DNA of 64,000 bases from positions 124,001-188,000 of the forward strand of contig JAANYP010005941.1 in the NCBI GenBank assembly GCA_020465985.1. The letters run 5' to 3'. Every line of letters starts with the position of its first letter. Within the stretch, counting starts at the first letter, position 1. Both the position numbers and the translations under genes were made by a program. Below, piece after piece: positions 33,367 through 44,977 of this stretch. The notes below the pieces were generated by a model, which saw nothing but the letters and a program-made list of their open reading frames with translations, had not been told where the DNA came from and ran no database searches. The stretch comes from Centrapalus pauciflorus (Eukaryota > Streptophyta > Magnoliopsida > Asterales > Asteraceae).

Positions 33367-34839
33367 ATGCCATCTGGTTTTTTGTGGTGACCTGTTAGCA
33401 GCTTAGTTAGTAGTGGAGTAAACCCAAACCAAGTTGGTTTTGGGTTGTCCTTGTGCATTAACATAACTAAATACTGTCTTGGATTTCTTATACTTAGTAA
33501 GATCCACTAATGGAGTTTGTGGAGAGTACTTAGTTAGCACATGAGGTATCAAGGTATTTTGTCCATCCTTTTCAGTAACAGTCTCAGATGATCCATTACC
33601 AGTCCCAATTTTGAGCCTACCAGTCCGAATTGAGTCTGTAGTGCTAACAGTTTGAGAATTTGCACTAGCAGTCTCAACTTTAGACTTGGCAGTTTCAACA
33701 GTTTTATCAACAGGTTCACCTGAGTTTGTACCTTTGACACACCATATTTGTTAAAAAGTTACCTTTGGTTTAGCTAAAACTTGTTTTTGGTGTGTGGACT
33801 GTTTCTTATTAACTTTTGTGAACCTGTGATCTATTGTTTTCTTTGGAACTGATGTAGTAGAAGGTTTGGCCTTTGGATTTTTTGAATTTTGAGAGTTTTT
33901 CTTTGGATGTTTCTCAGTCTATATTGCAACAGATGGTTTATAAAAACAATCTCTGGCCAAGTGATTCTTTCTGCCACAATGAAAACATTTTTTGACTGTC
34001 TGAATTGGAGAACCAATTTTATTTGATAATTTCTGGTGGAACATTTTTACCCTTTTTATTATTCTTTGAAGAAGATGCAGTGTTACAGTTAGAAGGTACA
34101 GAAACCTGTGGAGCAATATTGCACACATTCATCTTCTCCTTTCCTTTCTTATTGGGGGCTTGGATTGCTATAGGTGCACTCATTGTTTTGTGTTCTTTCT
34201 CAACTGTTGTGCACTCACAGTCTCTATTTTGAATCTGATCTTCTTTAGATTCAGGACTGTTAGTAAGGATATGGTCTACAGTAGTCATAGACTTATCTAA
34301 TGGTTCATTGACAAGCCTATCAGCAACCTCACTCATTGGAAGAATGTATTTGATGTTGTATGGAGGTGGAGTAGCTCTGTAGCCTATGCCTTCTTTGGGA
34401 TTAACCTGAGATTTTACCCTATCTTTAAATTGGACTTCCATAAGGTGTTCCAGCTTTTGATTTGCCAATTTGAAGTTACCTAGATCTATATTGACAGATT
34501 CTAGTTTCTTATTAGCCTCTAACACCTTTTGTTCAGTCTCTTCTACCTTTTTATTTAGGGATTCTATTTTCTAATTTAGCTCCTTTTTCTCCCACTCATG
34601 ATATGTTCTATCATGTCCCATTTGAATCTCATTATCCTTATAGTCATTGATCTGTTTTTCAAGATCTTCTATGGCTTGCATGTATTCATATCTCCTTTCT
34701 TCCATCTTAGCTAGAGTTTTACACATGCTCTCATTATGATCTCTGTACTTTTTAACCATATTTTTGCATGTTTGAGAGCAGAGTTTAGAATTTACATTAG
34801 ATGGTAGTTCAGTGGAGGAGACATTTGATGTTTCTGCCG
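33367..34839 (-). pseudogene. gag: gag 3' region of element E with second zinc knuckle
   Basis: Several frames cover Lys/Glu-rich and coiled-coil gag sequence (34571-34891, 34019-34525) and a CCHC knuckle, CFHCGRKNHLARDC (about 33950-33995). Around 33600-33720 a Thr/Ser/Val-rich linker is again coded by CAGTTTGAG/CAGTCTCAA motif copies. The frames are separated by stops. Confidence 0.7.
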
Positions 34840-35955
34840 TTAGAGCTTGATTTTGAAACTCTTCCTCTGTCTGATCACTCCAGTCAAACACATTGTCTTC
34901 TTGAGAGACAAGTGCTTGTGATGATGAAGCCTGATTAGTCTGCTGAGGCCTTGATGATTGTTGACTTTGAGATCTGCATTCTTTGGCAAAGTGGCCAAGC
35001 TTATGACATTTATAGCACTCAACTTTTGACTTATCAAAAGCTGGTTTGCCTTCTGCTCATTAAAAAATCTTTTGGCCCTCATGGTCAGCATTGCATGTTG
35101 CCACTTCAGATCCATTTCTTCAAGATCATCTGGGTGAATCTGTTCTAGATCTTCAGCATTGAGAGCAAACAGTCCATCATTGGCAACAAAAGCCTGATAG
35201 TGAACTTCAGTTGAGTTGCCATCACCACCTGAAAAGGAATCACTGCCATTAGATTTTTCAGATGACAGAAGAGCAGTATTGTGATTATAAGAAAGAGATT
35301 TCTTTTTAGTGTCAATCTCAGTCTCAAACACTCTCAGACTGTTGTACAGATCATCCAGTTCTACTTCATCAAGAGTATCTTTAGTTCTCCATTGAGCAGC
35401 ATAAACTGTCCATTCTTCTCCAAGAGATCTGAGAAACTTTCTGTTGACCTCATCTTGATCCAGGCTGACTTTTGCACTTTCCAGTTCACTTATCAGTTTG
35501 TTGAACCTGTCAAAGATTTGAGTAAGGTTTTCATTCTTGCCACTAGAAAAGTTCTCATACTGCTGTTTCAAAAGATCCTTTTGATTTCTTTTGGAACTGG
35601 CATTACCAGCAAATCTTTTCTCTAAAGCATTCCAAAGAGAATGAGCAGTATAAAACTTTTTGAACTGATGTTGATAAGCATTAGGAATGGCTATTTGTAG
35701 AAGTGTAAGAGCTTTCACTTCATTCATTCTAGCCTTTCTTTCAAGTTCAGTTTTTGGAGGAGTTTTGACTGGTGTTCCCTCATCATCAAGTTCTGGATCA
35801 ACTACAGGAGGAAATTCAACAGCTTCCCATATGGCATAATCAATGAATTGAATATGCTGTTGAATCCTGAGTTTCCACATTTCAAACTCAGTGGGCTTGA
35901 GCATAGGTACCTTGAGTCCTTGCCCAGATCCATTGCTGCTATTTTCAAATTCCAT
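34840..35955 (-). CDS. gag: gag capsid of element E (371 aa)
   Basis: The ATG at 35955 opens MEFENSSNGSGQGLKVPML. The capsid core has FEMWKLRIQQHIQF, KALTLLQIAIPNAYQ, LWNALEKRFAGNASSKRNQ and FDRFNKLISELESAKV, the UBN2-type gag of copia elements. The first zinc knuckle CYKCHKLGHFAKEC lies near 34985-35030 in another frame, so the frame is broken before it. It starts 80 bp downstream of the 5' LTR in sense. A frameshift near 35060 ends the intact part. Confidence 0.85.
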   Translation of the reverse strand: MEFENSSNGSGQGLKVPMLKPTEFEMWKLRIQQHIQFIDYAIWEAVEFPPVVDPELDDEGTPVKTPPKTELERKARMNEVKALTLLQIAIPNAYQHQFKKFYTAHSLWNALEKRFAGNASSKRNQKDLLKQQYENFSSGKNENLTQIFDRFNKLISELESAKVSLDQDEVNRKFLRSLGEEWTVYAAQWRTKDTLDEVELDDLYNSLRVFETEIDTKKKSLSYNHNTALLSSEKSNGSDSFSGGDGNSTEVHYQAFVANDGLFALNAEDLEQIHPDDLEEMDLKWQHAMLTMRAKRFFNEQKANQLLISQKLSAINVISLATLPKNADLKVNNHQGLSRLIRLHHHKHLSLKKTMCLTGVIRQRKSFKIKL

Positions 35956-36019
35956 TGCAAAAAATTAAAAATTTAAAAGAAAGCTTTCGACTTTGAAAAA
36001 AAAAACAAAGAACGACCTG

Positions 36020-36033
36020 TGGCTCTGATACCA
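36020..36033 (-). other. primer binding site of E (tRNA-iMet)
   Basis: In sense, TGGTATCAGAGCCA starts two bases after the 5' LTR. It is an exact match to the usual initiator-tRNA-Met primer site of plant elements. Confidence 0.92.
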
Positions 36034-36035
36034 CT

Positions 36036-36698
36036 TGTCAGGATCTTAACTTAACTAACCAAGACTAACTGATTTGAATTTATCAGAGTACAAATCAATA
36101 ATCTTGCTTTGAATCAAAGTTTAATTAAGAAGTTTGCGGAATAACACTCAATTATTTTAACAAAAGCTTTCAGAATTAATAACAAATAAACACAAGTAAT
36201 AATCAAAACTGCTTGTATTGCTGAATCAGAATGATTACAATCACCTCTAATCTGTTTGATTAGACGAAGAACACAAATTGTTCTTAGGGTTTTAAAACCT
36301 TAGAGGATTATGGAAACTTAAACAAAAAGCAATTACAAACTTGAATACGCAGAAACTTCTAATACAATAGAAAAACCTATTCTATGTATTTATAATGCTT
36401 TCTGATTTGTTTCCTTGAAGGACTCTGACTTCTCTGATAGTAGATATGCTGAAATCTTCATGTAGATATCTTTTCCTGAATATCAGCACTTTCTGTTTAT
36501 GAAACTGTTGAGCAGCTTGAATCTCTTAGCAGTCTGAGCAGGGCAGCTTGAGTGAAATTACTCTGGCAGCATGAATTTTTACACTAACAGCTCGAGATTC
36601 TTCAACTAGCAGCATGAACTTTGTACTTACATAGAAATTCTACTAACAGTATGAGAAGTCTAACTAACAGTTTGAACTACTTAGAATATTTCCCAACA
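36036..36698 (-). repeat. 5' LTR of element E
   Basis: It is 663 bp, like the 3' LTR, with 10 substitutions and no indels between them. TATAAATA in sense lies at 36387-36394, the likely core promoter. The motif cluster CTAACAGYNTGAR lies upstream of it in sense, in U3. Confidence 0.95.
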
Positions 36699-36703
36699 TG
36701 CTT

Positions 36704-38007
36704 TATCTTTGGAAAAATCTAACACTAAAACGTGTTCGAGTCTTAATTTGTTTTCCAAAGAATGGACATTCTTTTTCTCGGCTTTTAAAGATTTTTCAGA
36801 ACGTTTCATCGTATAAGCCATTTGAGCAAGTTTTTGTTCAAGCTCACAGGAGTATAGTAATCCAAGTATATAAAACTGAAATTTTTGACTACTAGTTGTC
36901 TGCATTCCCTTGCAAAGTGGCCTTGTTTAACACAGTTATATAACACTTTTGCTCAGCTTCTTTCTTGGCCGATTTCTCAGGTTTCCCATATTTTTTAATC
37001 TTTTTACCACTGTTTTTTCCATATTTTTCATAATTATCTCTCTTCTCATTATTCTGGTCCTGTCTTATTGCATCTTATTATGGATCCTGTCTTATATCGC
37101 ATCTTATTATTTGTTGGTTTATGATAGAATTTCTTCTGGAAAGCCTTCGTTAGGAGTGCCATCTGCTTCTTCATCTCCTCAATCTCTGAGTCTACTGACG
37201 AATCTGTTGATTCTGATTCAGATGAACTGCTACTTATAAAAACTCGCTTCTCCTTTTTCAGTTTGAATTTATACTTTTTATTTGCAAGGAGAGCCAGTGG
37301 ATCATTCGTTGCTTTCTCAGCTGCTTTTTACCGGATATCTTTCTTAAAACAACTTCTTGATAGTTGTTTAGGTTCTCAAACACCATATGAAAATCCATGT
37401 CATCTATCTCCTTTGTCTGTTGGATTATCATGGTGTATTCGTCCCATTCCGGGTTGAGAACATTCAGGAATTTGACATTGACTTTGTTAACCCGTTTCTC
37501 TTCATTTCACTTACGAGGTTAACAAAACATAGATAAGTATTCTCTAACAGCTCCCCTTCTCTAGCTCTGAAGTTCTCAAATGTCATCAATCTGTTTCGTG
37601 CTTTGTTTGTGGCCGCTTTGTCTGACCCTCTCATCAGCTTACACACCTCAACCCAGATGTATTTGCCTGTGGTTGTATTTGTCAGACTTATGTAGATGTC
37701 ATTTGGAATAGAAATTAGCAAAAGTTTTTGAGCTGTTTTATCTTCTAGCTTTCTTTTCTTTTGAGCTTCAGTTAGATTAGCAGTTGTGACCTCCTCTGTT
37801 CTCTCATGTATCAGAGGATTACCGTTTAGAACTGCTGGTATTGTCACAAAGAGTCTGGCTGGACCTTCCGTCAGTGAAGCCAGCATCTCCTCAGATAAGT
37901 CGTGAAAGCTTATGAATTCTAAAAACCGTTACCTCCATTGCACATACTCTCCTCTGTAAAGAATTGGAGGTTGTTTCGGATGCCATGGCTAGTGCCTCTT
38001 TGGACAT
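36704..38007 (-). pseudogene. gag: gag 5' part of copia element C
   Basis: The start ATG at 38007 opens MSKEALAMASE, close to MSKDALAMGLQ in C2; a frameshift follows within about 15 codons. 37464-37886 shows the capsid: LASLTEGPARLFVTIPAVLN, LISIPNDIYISLTNTTTG and NFRAREGELLENTYL. The 3' end at 36704 meets element E; the gene resumes at 26077. A zinc-knuckle-like end is not clear. Confidence 0.75.
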
Positions 38008-39130
38008 TGTGAATTGATAATACTGAATCTTCCAAGATCTTGTTATGGAATTTGAATGAACACTGAATGAATGACCAAACTCGAATTAAGAGTGATCAGA
38101 CTTGGGTGATGAATGATAAAACCTGAAGTATGAAGGAACAAACACAAATAACAAAGTCTCAAACTCGATCAAAAAACGATAAAACTCAAACAATGAATGA
38201 TGCAACTCGAATAAAGAAGGACCAAACTCGAATTGTGAAGTACAAAAATCGAATGAAACTTGGTTCAACTCAAATGGAAAAGGAATGATCTTGAATAGAC
38301 TTGATCAAAGTCGAATGGAACTGTAGTCACACTCGAAAAATGATTAATCAAACTCGAATGATAAGTTGACAAACTCAAAAAAAAAAACTTAATTTCTTTT
38401 GAAAGACTGTTTATCAAACTCGAACTAAGTTTGATTAAACTCAAATAAAGTTTGATTAAACTCGGATGAAGTTTGATTAAACATGAATTAAGTTTGATCA
38501 AACTCGATTGAAGTTATATCAAACTCGATCATTTCAAAAAGACAGTTTATCAAACTGGAATGAAGGTTGATCAAACTCGAATAATATTTGAACAAACTCG
38601 ATTAAAGAGTGATCAAACTCGGTCAACTCTTTGATCAAACTCGGTTAAAATACATATCAAACTAGATCAGTGCTTGATATAACTTGGTGAACACTTGAAT
38701 CTTAGTTTAGCCCGGGTTTTGTAAGAAATTTTCAGAATTCAAGTTAAAAAACTCAATTTTTAACAAAAAATCCTCTAAATGAACGCAAATTGATTTCGAA
38801 GGTTCGGTTTTCACACACAAACACTTTTTGAGAGAAACTTTTGTTTAGTTTCGGATCATACTTCCAAAATTTGATAAAATCAGTAAGAACAAAATGATTT
38901 TCTAAAAATCAGTAAATCTCAAATTACTATTTGTGTGTTTTGATTTAAAATCTGAGTCTTATATCAATCTCTTCGTTTTAAAATTCCACACCTTCGATCC
39001 AAAAATTACGTCATTTCATCCATTGATTCAAAACCCTTTGATGATTTTCTAAATTTTAGAAAATACGATCAAACAGTGTTCGTTATAAAATTATTTTCCA
39101 GATTTAAAATCAAACAATTTTTGCCATATG
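38008..39130 (-). repeat. 5' leader of C with AACTCGA motifs and a 21-bp tandem repeat
   Basis: No gene. From 38060 to 38690 the ACTCG core recurs about 14 times, with several one-base variants. At 38417-38531 it becomes a 21-bp tandem repeat of the type AAGTTTGATTAAACTCGGATG, about five units, each with the near-palindrome TTTGATCAAA. The rest (38700-39130) is AT-rich. Small plus-strand Lys/Thr-rich ORFs here only reflect the repeat. Confidence 0.75.
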
Positions 39131-39144
39131 TGGCTCTTATACCA
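39131..39144 (-). other. primer binding site of C (one mismatch)
   Basis: TGGCTCTTATACCA on the plus strand; in sense TGGTATAAGAGCCA, one base off the tRNA-iMet site TGGTATCAGAGCCA. The array units keep the site well: unit 1 reads TAGCTCTGATACCA, and units 2 and 3 are close to perfect. Confidence 0.8.
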
Positions 39145-39146
39145 AT

Positions 39147-39438
39147 TGATATTCAATATTAATCAACCACAATCAAGATCAAACAATTAAGAACAAACAA
39201 TATCAACAGTAACCGAATGATTGAATTGATCTGTGTGGAGAATTGCAATACGAATGTTGAAAGCACAATTCCCAATTAAGACCTAGCCGTAAAGAAAAAA
39301 TGATTCCGTGCTAATTGTGTACTGATACGTACATGTACAGTACCTAAAACAAGTATTTATATACAAACGCAAACTATTGACATTTTACAAAACAACCCCT
39401 AGACTTATAATATTCATAAATAAAAACAATTCCTGACA
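39147..39438 (-). repeat. array LTR 1 (also 5' LTR of C)
   Basis: Plus strand TGATATTCAAT to TTCCTGACA, 292 bp. TATATAAATA in sense at 39354-39363 is a candidate core promoter, conserved in the other array LTRs. It joins CCTAGTTGAAG of the pre-integrase fragment directly. Confidence 0.9.
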
Positions 39439-39560
39439 CCTAGTTGAAGAACGTTCAACTTTCGATTTGTGCGAATCCCTTACCATCTTGCCTTTCTCAC
39501 AGGCTGCACATAACTGCTCTCTTTGAAATTTTAGAGTCGGTAGCCCTTTTACTAAACTTC
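39439..39560 (-). pseudogene. pre-integrase fragment in array unit 1
   Basis: Codes KGLPTLKFQREQLCAACEKG and the following zinc-finger residues, then runs into the LTR, giving the fused ending ELFLFMNIISLGVVL. The other side joins the 5' leader at ACTTCGGTGATGAATG. Equivalent fragments lie at 40892-41012, 42324-42443 and 43797-43918. Confidence 0.85.
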
Positions 39561-40598
39561 GGTGATGAATGATAAAACTCAAAGTATGAAGGAACAAACT
39601 CAAATAACAAAGTCTCAAACTCGATCAACAAAGGATAAAACTCGAACAATGAATGATGAAACTCAAATAAAGAAGGATCAAACTCGAATTGTGAAGTACG
39701 AAAATCGAATGAAACTTGGTTCAACTCGAATGTAAAAGTAATGATCTTGAATAGACTTGATCAAACTCGAATGGAATTGTAGTCACACTCGAAAAATGAT
39801 TAATCAAACTCGAATGCTAAGTTGACAAACTTGAAAAACACTTGATGTCTTTTGAAAGACTGTTTATCAAACTCGAATTAAGTTTGATTAAACTCGGATG
39901 AAGTTTGATTAAACTCGGATGAAGTTTGCTTAAACGCGAATTAAGTTTGATCAAACTCGAATGAAGTTTGATCGAACTCGATCATTTCAAAAGGAAAGTT
40001 TATCGAACTGGAATGAAGGTTGATCAAACTTGAATAATATTTGAACAAACTCGTTTAAAGAGTGATCAAACTCCGTCAACTCTTTGATCAAACTCGGTCA
40101 AAATACATATCAAACTAGGTCAGTGCTTGATATAACTTGGTGAACACTTGAATCATAGTTTAGCCCGGGTTTTATCAGAAATTTTCAGAATTCAAGTTCA
40201 AAAACTCAATTTTCAACAAAAAATACTCTAAATGAACCCAAATTGATTTCGAAGGTTTACTTTTCACACACAACCACTTTTTTAGAGAAACCTTTGCTTA
40301 GTTTTAGATCAAACTTCCAAAATTTGATAAAATCAGTAAGAACAAAAAGTTTTTCAGAAAATTAGTAAATCTCAAATTACTTTTTGTGTGTTGTGAATTA
40401 AAATCTGAGTCTTATATCAATCTCTTCGTTTATAAATTCCTCACCTTCGATCCAAAAATTATGTCATTTCATCCACTGATTCAAAACCCTTTGATGATTT
40501 CCAGAATTTTAGAAAATACGATGAAACAGTGTTCGTGAAAAATTATTTTCCAGATTTAAAATCAAACAATTTTTGGCATATGTAGCTCTGATACCAAT

Positions 40599-40891
40599 TG
40601 ATATTCAATATTAATAAACCACAATCAAGATCAAACAATTAAGAACAAACAATATCAACACAAACCGAATGATTGAATTGATCTGTTGGGAGAATTACAA
40701 TACGAATGTTGAAAGCACAATTCCCAATTAAGACCTTGTCGTACAAGAAAAAATGATTCTGTTCTAATTATGTACTGATACGTACATGTAAAGTACCTAA
40801 AACAAGTATTTATAAACAAACACAAACTATTGACATTTTACAAAACAACCCCTAGACTTATAATACTCATAAATAAAAACAATTCCCGACA
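40599..40891 (-). repeat. array LTR 2
   Basis: 293 bp, TGATATTCAAT to TTCCCGACA, with primer site to its left and pre-integrase fragment to its right. Confidence 0.9.
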
Positions 40892-42030
40892 CCTAGTTGA
40901 AGAATGTTCAACTTTCGATTTGTGTGAAGCCCTCACCATCTTCACTCTCTCACAGGCCGCACATAACTGCTCTCTTTGAAATTTTAGACTCGGTAGCACT
41001 TTCACTAAACTTGTGTGCTGAATAATAAAACTCGAAGTATGAAGGAACAAACTCAAATAACAAAGTCTAAAACTCGATCAACAAAGAATAAAACTCGAAC
41101 AATGAATGATGAAACTCGAATAAAGAAGGATCAAACTCGTATTGTGAAGTACGAAAATTGAATGAAACTTGGTTCAACTCGAATGGAAAAGGAATGATCT
41201 TGAATAGACTTGATCAAACTCGAATGGAACTTTAACCACACTCGAAAAATGATTAATCAAACTCGAGTACTAAGTTCACAAACTTGAAAAACACTTGATT
41301 TCTTTTGAAAGACTGTTTATCAAACTCGAATTAACTTTGATTAAACTCGGATAAAGTTTGCTTAAACTCGAATTAAGTTTGATCAAAATCGAATGAAGTT
41401 TAATCAAACTCGATCGTTTCAAAAAGAAAGTTTATCGAACTGGAATGAAGGTTGATCAAACTTGAATAATATTTGAACAAACTCGTTTATAGAGTGATCA
41501 AACTTGGTCAACTCTTTGATCAAACTCGGTCAAAATACATATCAAACTAGATCAGTGCTTGATATAACTTGGTGAACACTTGAATCTTAGTTTTGCCCGG
41601 GTTTTATCAGAAATTTTCAGAATTCAAGTTAAAAAACTCAATTTTCAACAAAAAATCCTCTAAATGAACCCAAATTGATTTCGAAGGTTCGGTTTTCAAA
41701 CACAAACACTTTTTGAAAGAAACTTTTGCTTAGTTTCAGATCATACTTCCAAAATTTGATAAAATCAGTAAGAACAAAAAGATTTTCTAAAAATCAGTAA
41801 ATCTCAAATTACTTTTTGTGTGTTTTGATTTATAATCTGAGTCTTATATCAATCTCTTCGTTTTAAAATTCCTCACCTTCGATCCAAAAATTACGTCATT
41901 TCATCCATTGATTCAAAACCCTTTGATGATTTTCTAAATTTTAGATAATACGATCAAACAATGTTCGTGAAAAATTATTTTCCAGTTTTAAAATCAAACA
42001 ATTTTTGCCATATGTGGCTCTGATACCAAT

Positions 42031-42323
42031 TGATATTCAATATTAATCAACCACAATTAAGATCAAACAATTAAGAACAAACAATATCAACAGTAACCGA
42101 ATGATTGAATTGATCAGTTGGGAGAATTACAATACGAATGTTGAAAGCACAATTCCCAATTAAGACCTAGTCGTACAAGAAAAAATGATTCCGTGCAAAT
42201 TGTGTAATGATACGTACATGTACAGTACCTAAAACAAGTATTTATATACAAACACAAACTATTGACATTTTACAAAACAACCCCTAGACTTATAATATTC
42301 ATAAATAAAAATAATTCCTGACA
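42031..42323 (-). repeat. array LTR 3
   Basis: 293 bp. It differs from LTR 1 at about ten positions by eye (3-4%). Confidence 0.9.
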
Positions 42324-43503
42324 CCTAGCTGAAGAACGTTCAACTTTCGATTTGTGCGAAGCCCTTACCATCTTGCTTTTCTCACAGGCCGCACATAACT
42401 GCTCTCTTTGAAATTCTAGAGTTGGTAGCCCTTTTACTAAAATTCGGTGTTGAATGATAAAACTCAAAGTATGAAGGCACAAACTAAAATAACAAAGTCT
42501 CAAACTCGATCAACAAAGGATAAAACTCGAACAATGAATGATGAAACTCGAATAAAGAGGGATCAAACTCTAACTGTGAAGTACGAAAATCGAATGAAAC
42601 TTGGTTCAACTCGAATGGAAAAGCAATGATCTTGAAAAGACTTGATCAAACTTGAATGGAACTGTAGTCACACTCGAAAAATGATTAATCAAACTCGAAT
42701 GATAAGTTGACAAACTTGCAAAAAACTTGATTTCTTTTGGAAGACTGTTTATCAAACTCGAATTAAGTTTGATTAAACTCGGATGAAGTTTGATTAAACT
42801 CGATTTAAGTTTGATTAAACTTGGGTGAAGTTTGATTAAACTCGAATTAAGTTTGATCAAACTTGATTGAAGTTATATCAAACTCGATCATTTCAAAAGG
42901 AAAGTTTATCGAACTGGAATGAAGGTTGATCAAACTCGAATTATATTTGAACAAACTCGATTAAAGAGTGATCAAACTCGGTCAACTCTTTGATCAAACT
43001 CGGTCAAAATACTTATCAAACTAGATCAGTGCTTGATATAACTCGGTGAACACTTGAATCTTTGTTTAGCCCGGGTTTTATCAGAAAGTTTCAGAATTCA
43101 AGTTCAAAAACACAATTTTCAACAAAAAAAATCCTCTAAATGAACCCAAATTGATTTCGAAGGTTCAGTTTTCACACACCACTTTTTGAGAGAAACTTTT
43201 GCTTAGTTTCAGATCAAACTTCCAAAATTTGATAAAATCAGTAAGAACAAAAAGTTTTTCAGTAAATTAGTAAATCTCAAATTACTTTTTGTGTTTTTTG
43301 AATTAAAATCTGAGTCTTATATCAATCTATTCATTTTAAAATTCCTCACCTTCGATCCAAAAATTTTGTCATTTCATCCACTGATTCAAAACCCTTTGAT
43401 GATTTCCAGAATTTTAGAAAATACGATCAAACAGTGTTCGTGAAAAATTATTTTCCAGATTTAAAATCAAACAATTATTGCCATATGTGGCTCTGATACC
43501 CAT

Positions 43504-43796
43504 TGATATTCAATATTAATCAACCACAATCAAGTTCAAACAATTAAGAACAAACAATATCAACACAAACCGAATGATTGAATTGATCTGTTGGGAGAAT
43601 TAGAATACGAATGTTGAAAGCACAATTCCCAATTAAGACCTAGCCGTACAAGAAAAAATGATTCCATGCTAATTGTGTACTTATACGTACATGTACAGTA
43701 CCTAAAACAAGTATTTATATACAAACACAAACTATTGACATTTTACAAAACAACCCCTAGACTTATAATACTCAAAAATAAAAACAATTCCCGACA
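43504..43796 (-). repeat. array LTR 4
   Basis: 293 bp, TGATATTCAAT to TTCCCGACA. The primer site to its left has one changed base (ATACCCAT). Confidence 0.9.
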
Positions 43797-44977
43797 CCTA
43801 GTTGAAGAATGTTCAACTTTCGATTTGTGTGAAGCCCTCACCATCTTCCCTTTCTCACAGGCCGCACATAACTGCTCTCTTTGAAATTTTATAGTCGGTA
43901 GCCCTTTTACTAAACTTCGGTGATGAATGATAAAACTCGAAGTATGAAGGAACAAACTCAAATAACAAAGTCTCAAACTCGATCAACAAAGGATAAAACT
44001 CGAACAATGAATGACGAAACTCGAATAAAGAAGGATCAAAGTCGAATTGTGAAGTACAAAAATCGAATGAAACTTGGTTCAACTCGAATGGAAAAGCAAT
44101 GATCTTGAATAGACTTGATCAAACTTGAATGGAACTGTAGTCACACTCGAAAAATGATTAATCAAACTCGAATGATAAGTTGACAAACTTGCAAAAAACT
44201 TGATTTCTTTTGGAAGACTGTTTATCAAACTCGAATTAAGTTTGATTAAACTCGGATGAAGTTTGATTAAACTCGATTTAAGTTTGATTAAACTTGGGGG
44301 AAGTTTGATTAAACTCGAATTAAGTTTGATCAAACTTGATTGAAGTTATATCAAACTCGATCATTTCAAAAGGAAAGTTTATCGAACTGGAATGAAGGTT
44401 GATCAAACTCGAATAATATTTGAACAAACTCGATTAAAGAGTGATCAAACTCAGTCAACTCTTTGATCAAACTCGGCCAAAATACTTAACAAACTAGATT
44501 AGTGCTTGATATAACTCGGTGAACACTTGAATCTTAGTTTAGCCTGAGTTTTATCAGAAATTTTCAGAATTCAAGTTCAAAAACTCAATTTTCAACAAAA
44601 AATCCTCTAAATGAACCCAAATTGATTTCTAAGGTTCGGTTTTCACACACAAACACTTTTTGAGAGAAACTTTTGCTTAGTTTCAGATCAAACATCCAAA
44701 ATTTGATAAATTCAGTAAGAACAAATAGTTTTTCAAAAAATCAGTAAATCTCAAATTACTTTTTGTGTGTTTTGAATTAAAATCTGAGTCGTATTTTAAT
44801 CTCTTCGCTTTAAAAATCCTCACCTTCGATTAAAAAATTACGTCATTTCATCCACTGATTCAAATCCCGTTGATGATTTTCTGAATTTTAGAAAATACGA
44901 TCAAACAGTGTAGGTGAAAAATTATTTTCCAGATTTAAAGACAAACAATTTTTGCCATATGTGGCTCTGATACAAAT

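Larger units (their letters stand above)
26083..36698 (-). mobile_element. complete Sirevirus-type Ty1/copia element E (TSD TGCTT)
   Basis: E is 10616 bp and lies inside the gag gene of C. TGCTT is at 26078-26082 and 36699-36703. The undisturbed site is confirmed by relative C2, where the same gag sequence runs on without interruption (about 47360-47390). Order in sense: 5' LTR (36036-36698), tRNA-Met primer site, gag with two zinc knuckles, protease, integrase, RT, RNase H, spacer, a two-part env-like gene, PPT, 3' LTR. The LTRs are both 663 bp and differ at 10 positions by my hand count (1.5%), so E is young compared with its host element. The genes carry several frame lesions. Confidence 0.95.

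Noticed and set aside
38080..38690. CRISPR-like look of short repeats at regular spacing in the C leader
   Set aside because: The repeats are a degenerate 21-bp minisatellite without unique spacers, inside a plant retrotransposon; no cas genes.
43920..44102. Lys/Thr/Arg-rich plus-strand ORFs repeated in the array (also 42447-42629)
   Set aside because: They are translations of the AACTCGA leader repeats and recur only because the units are tandem copies.
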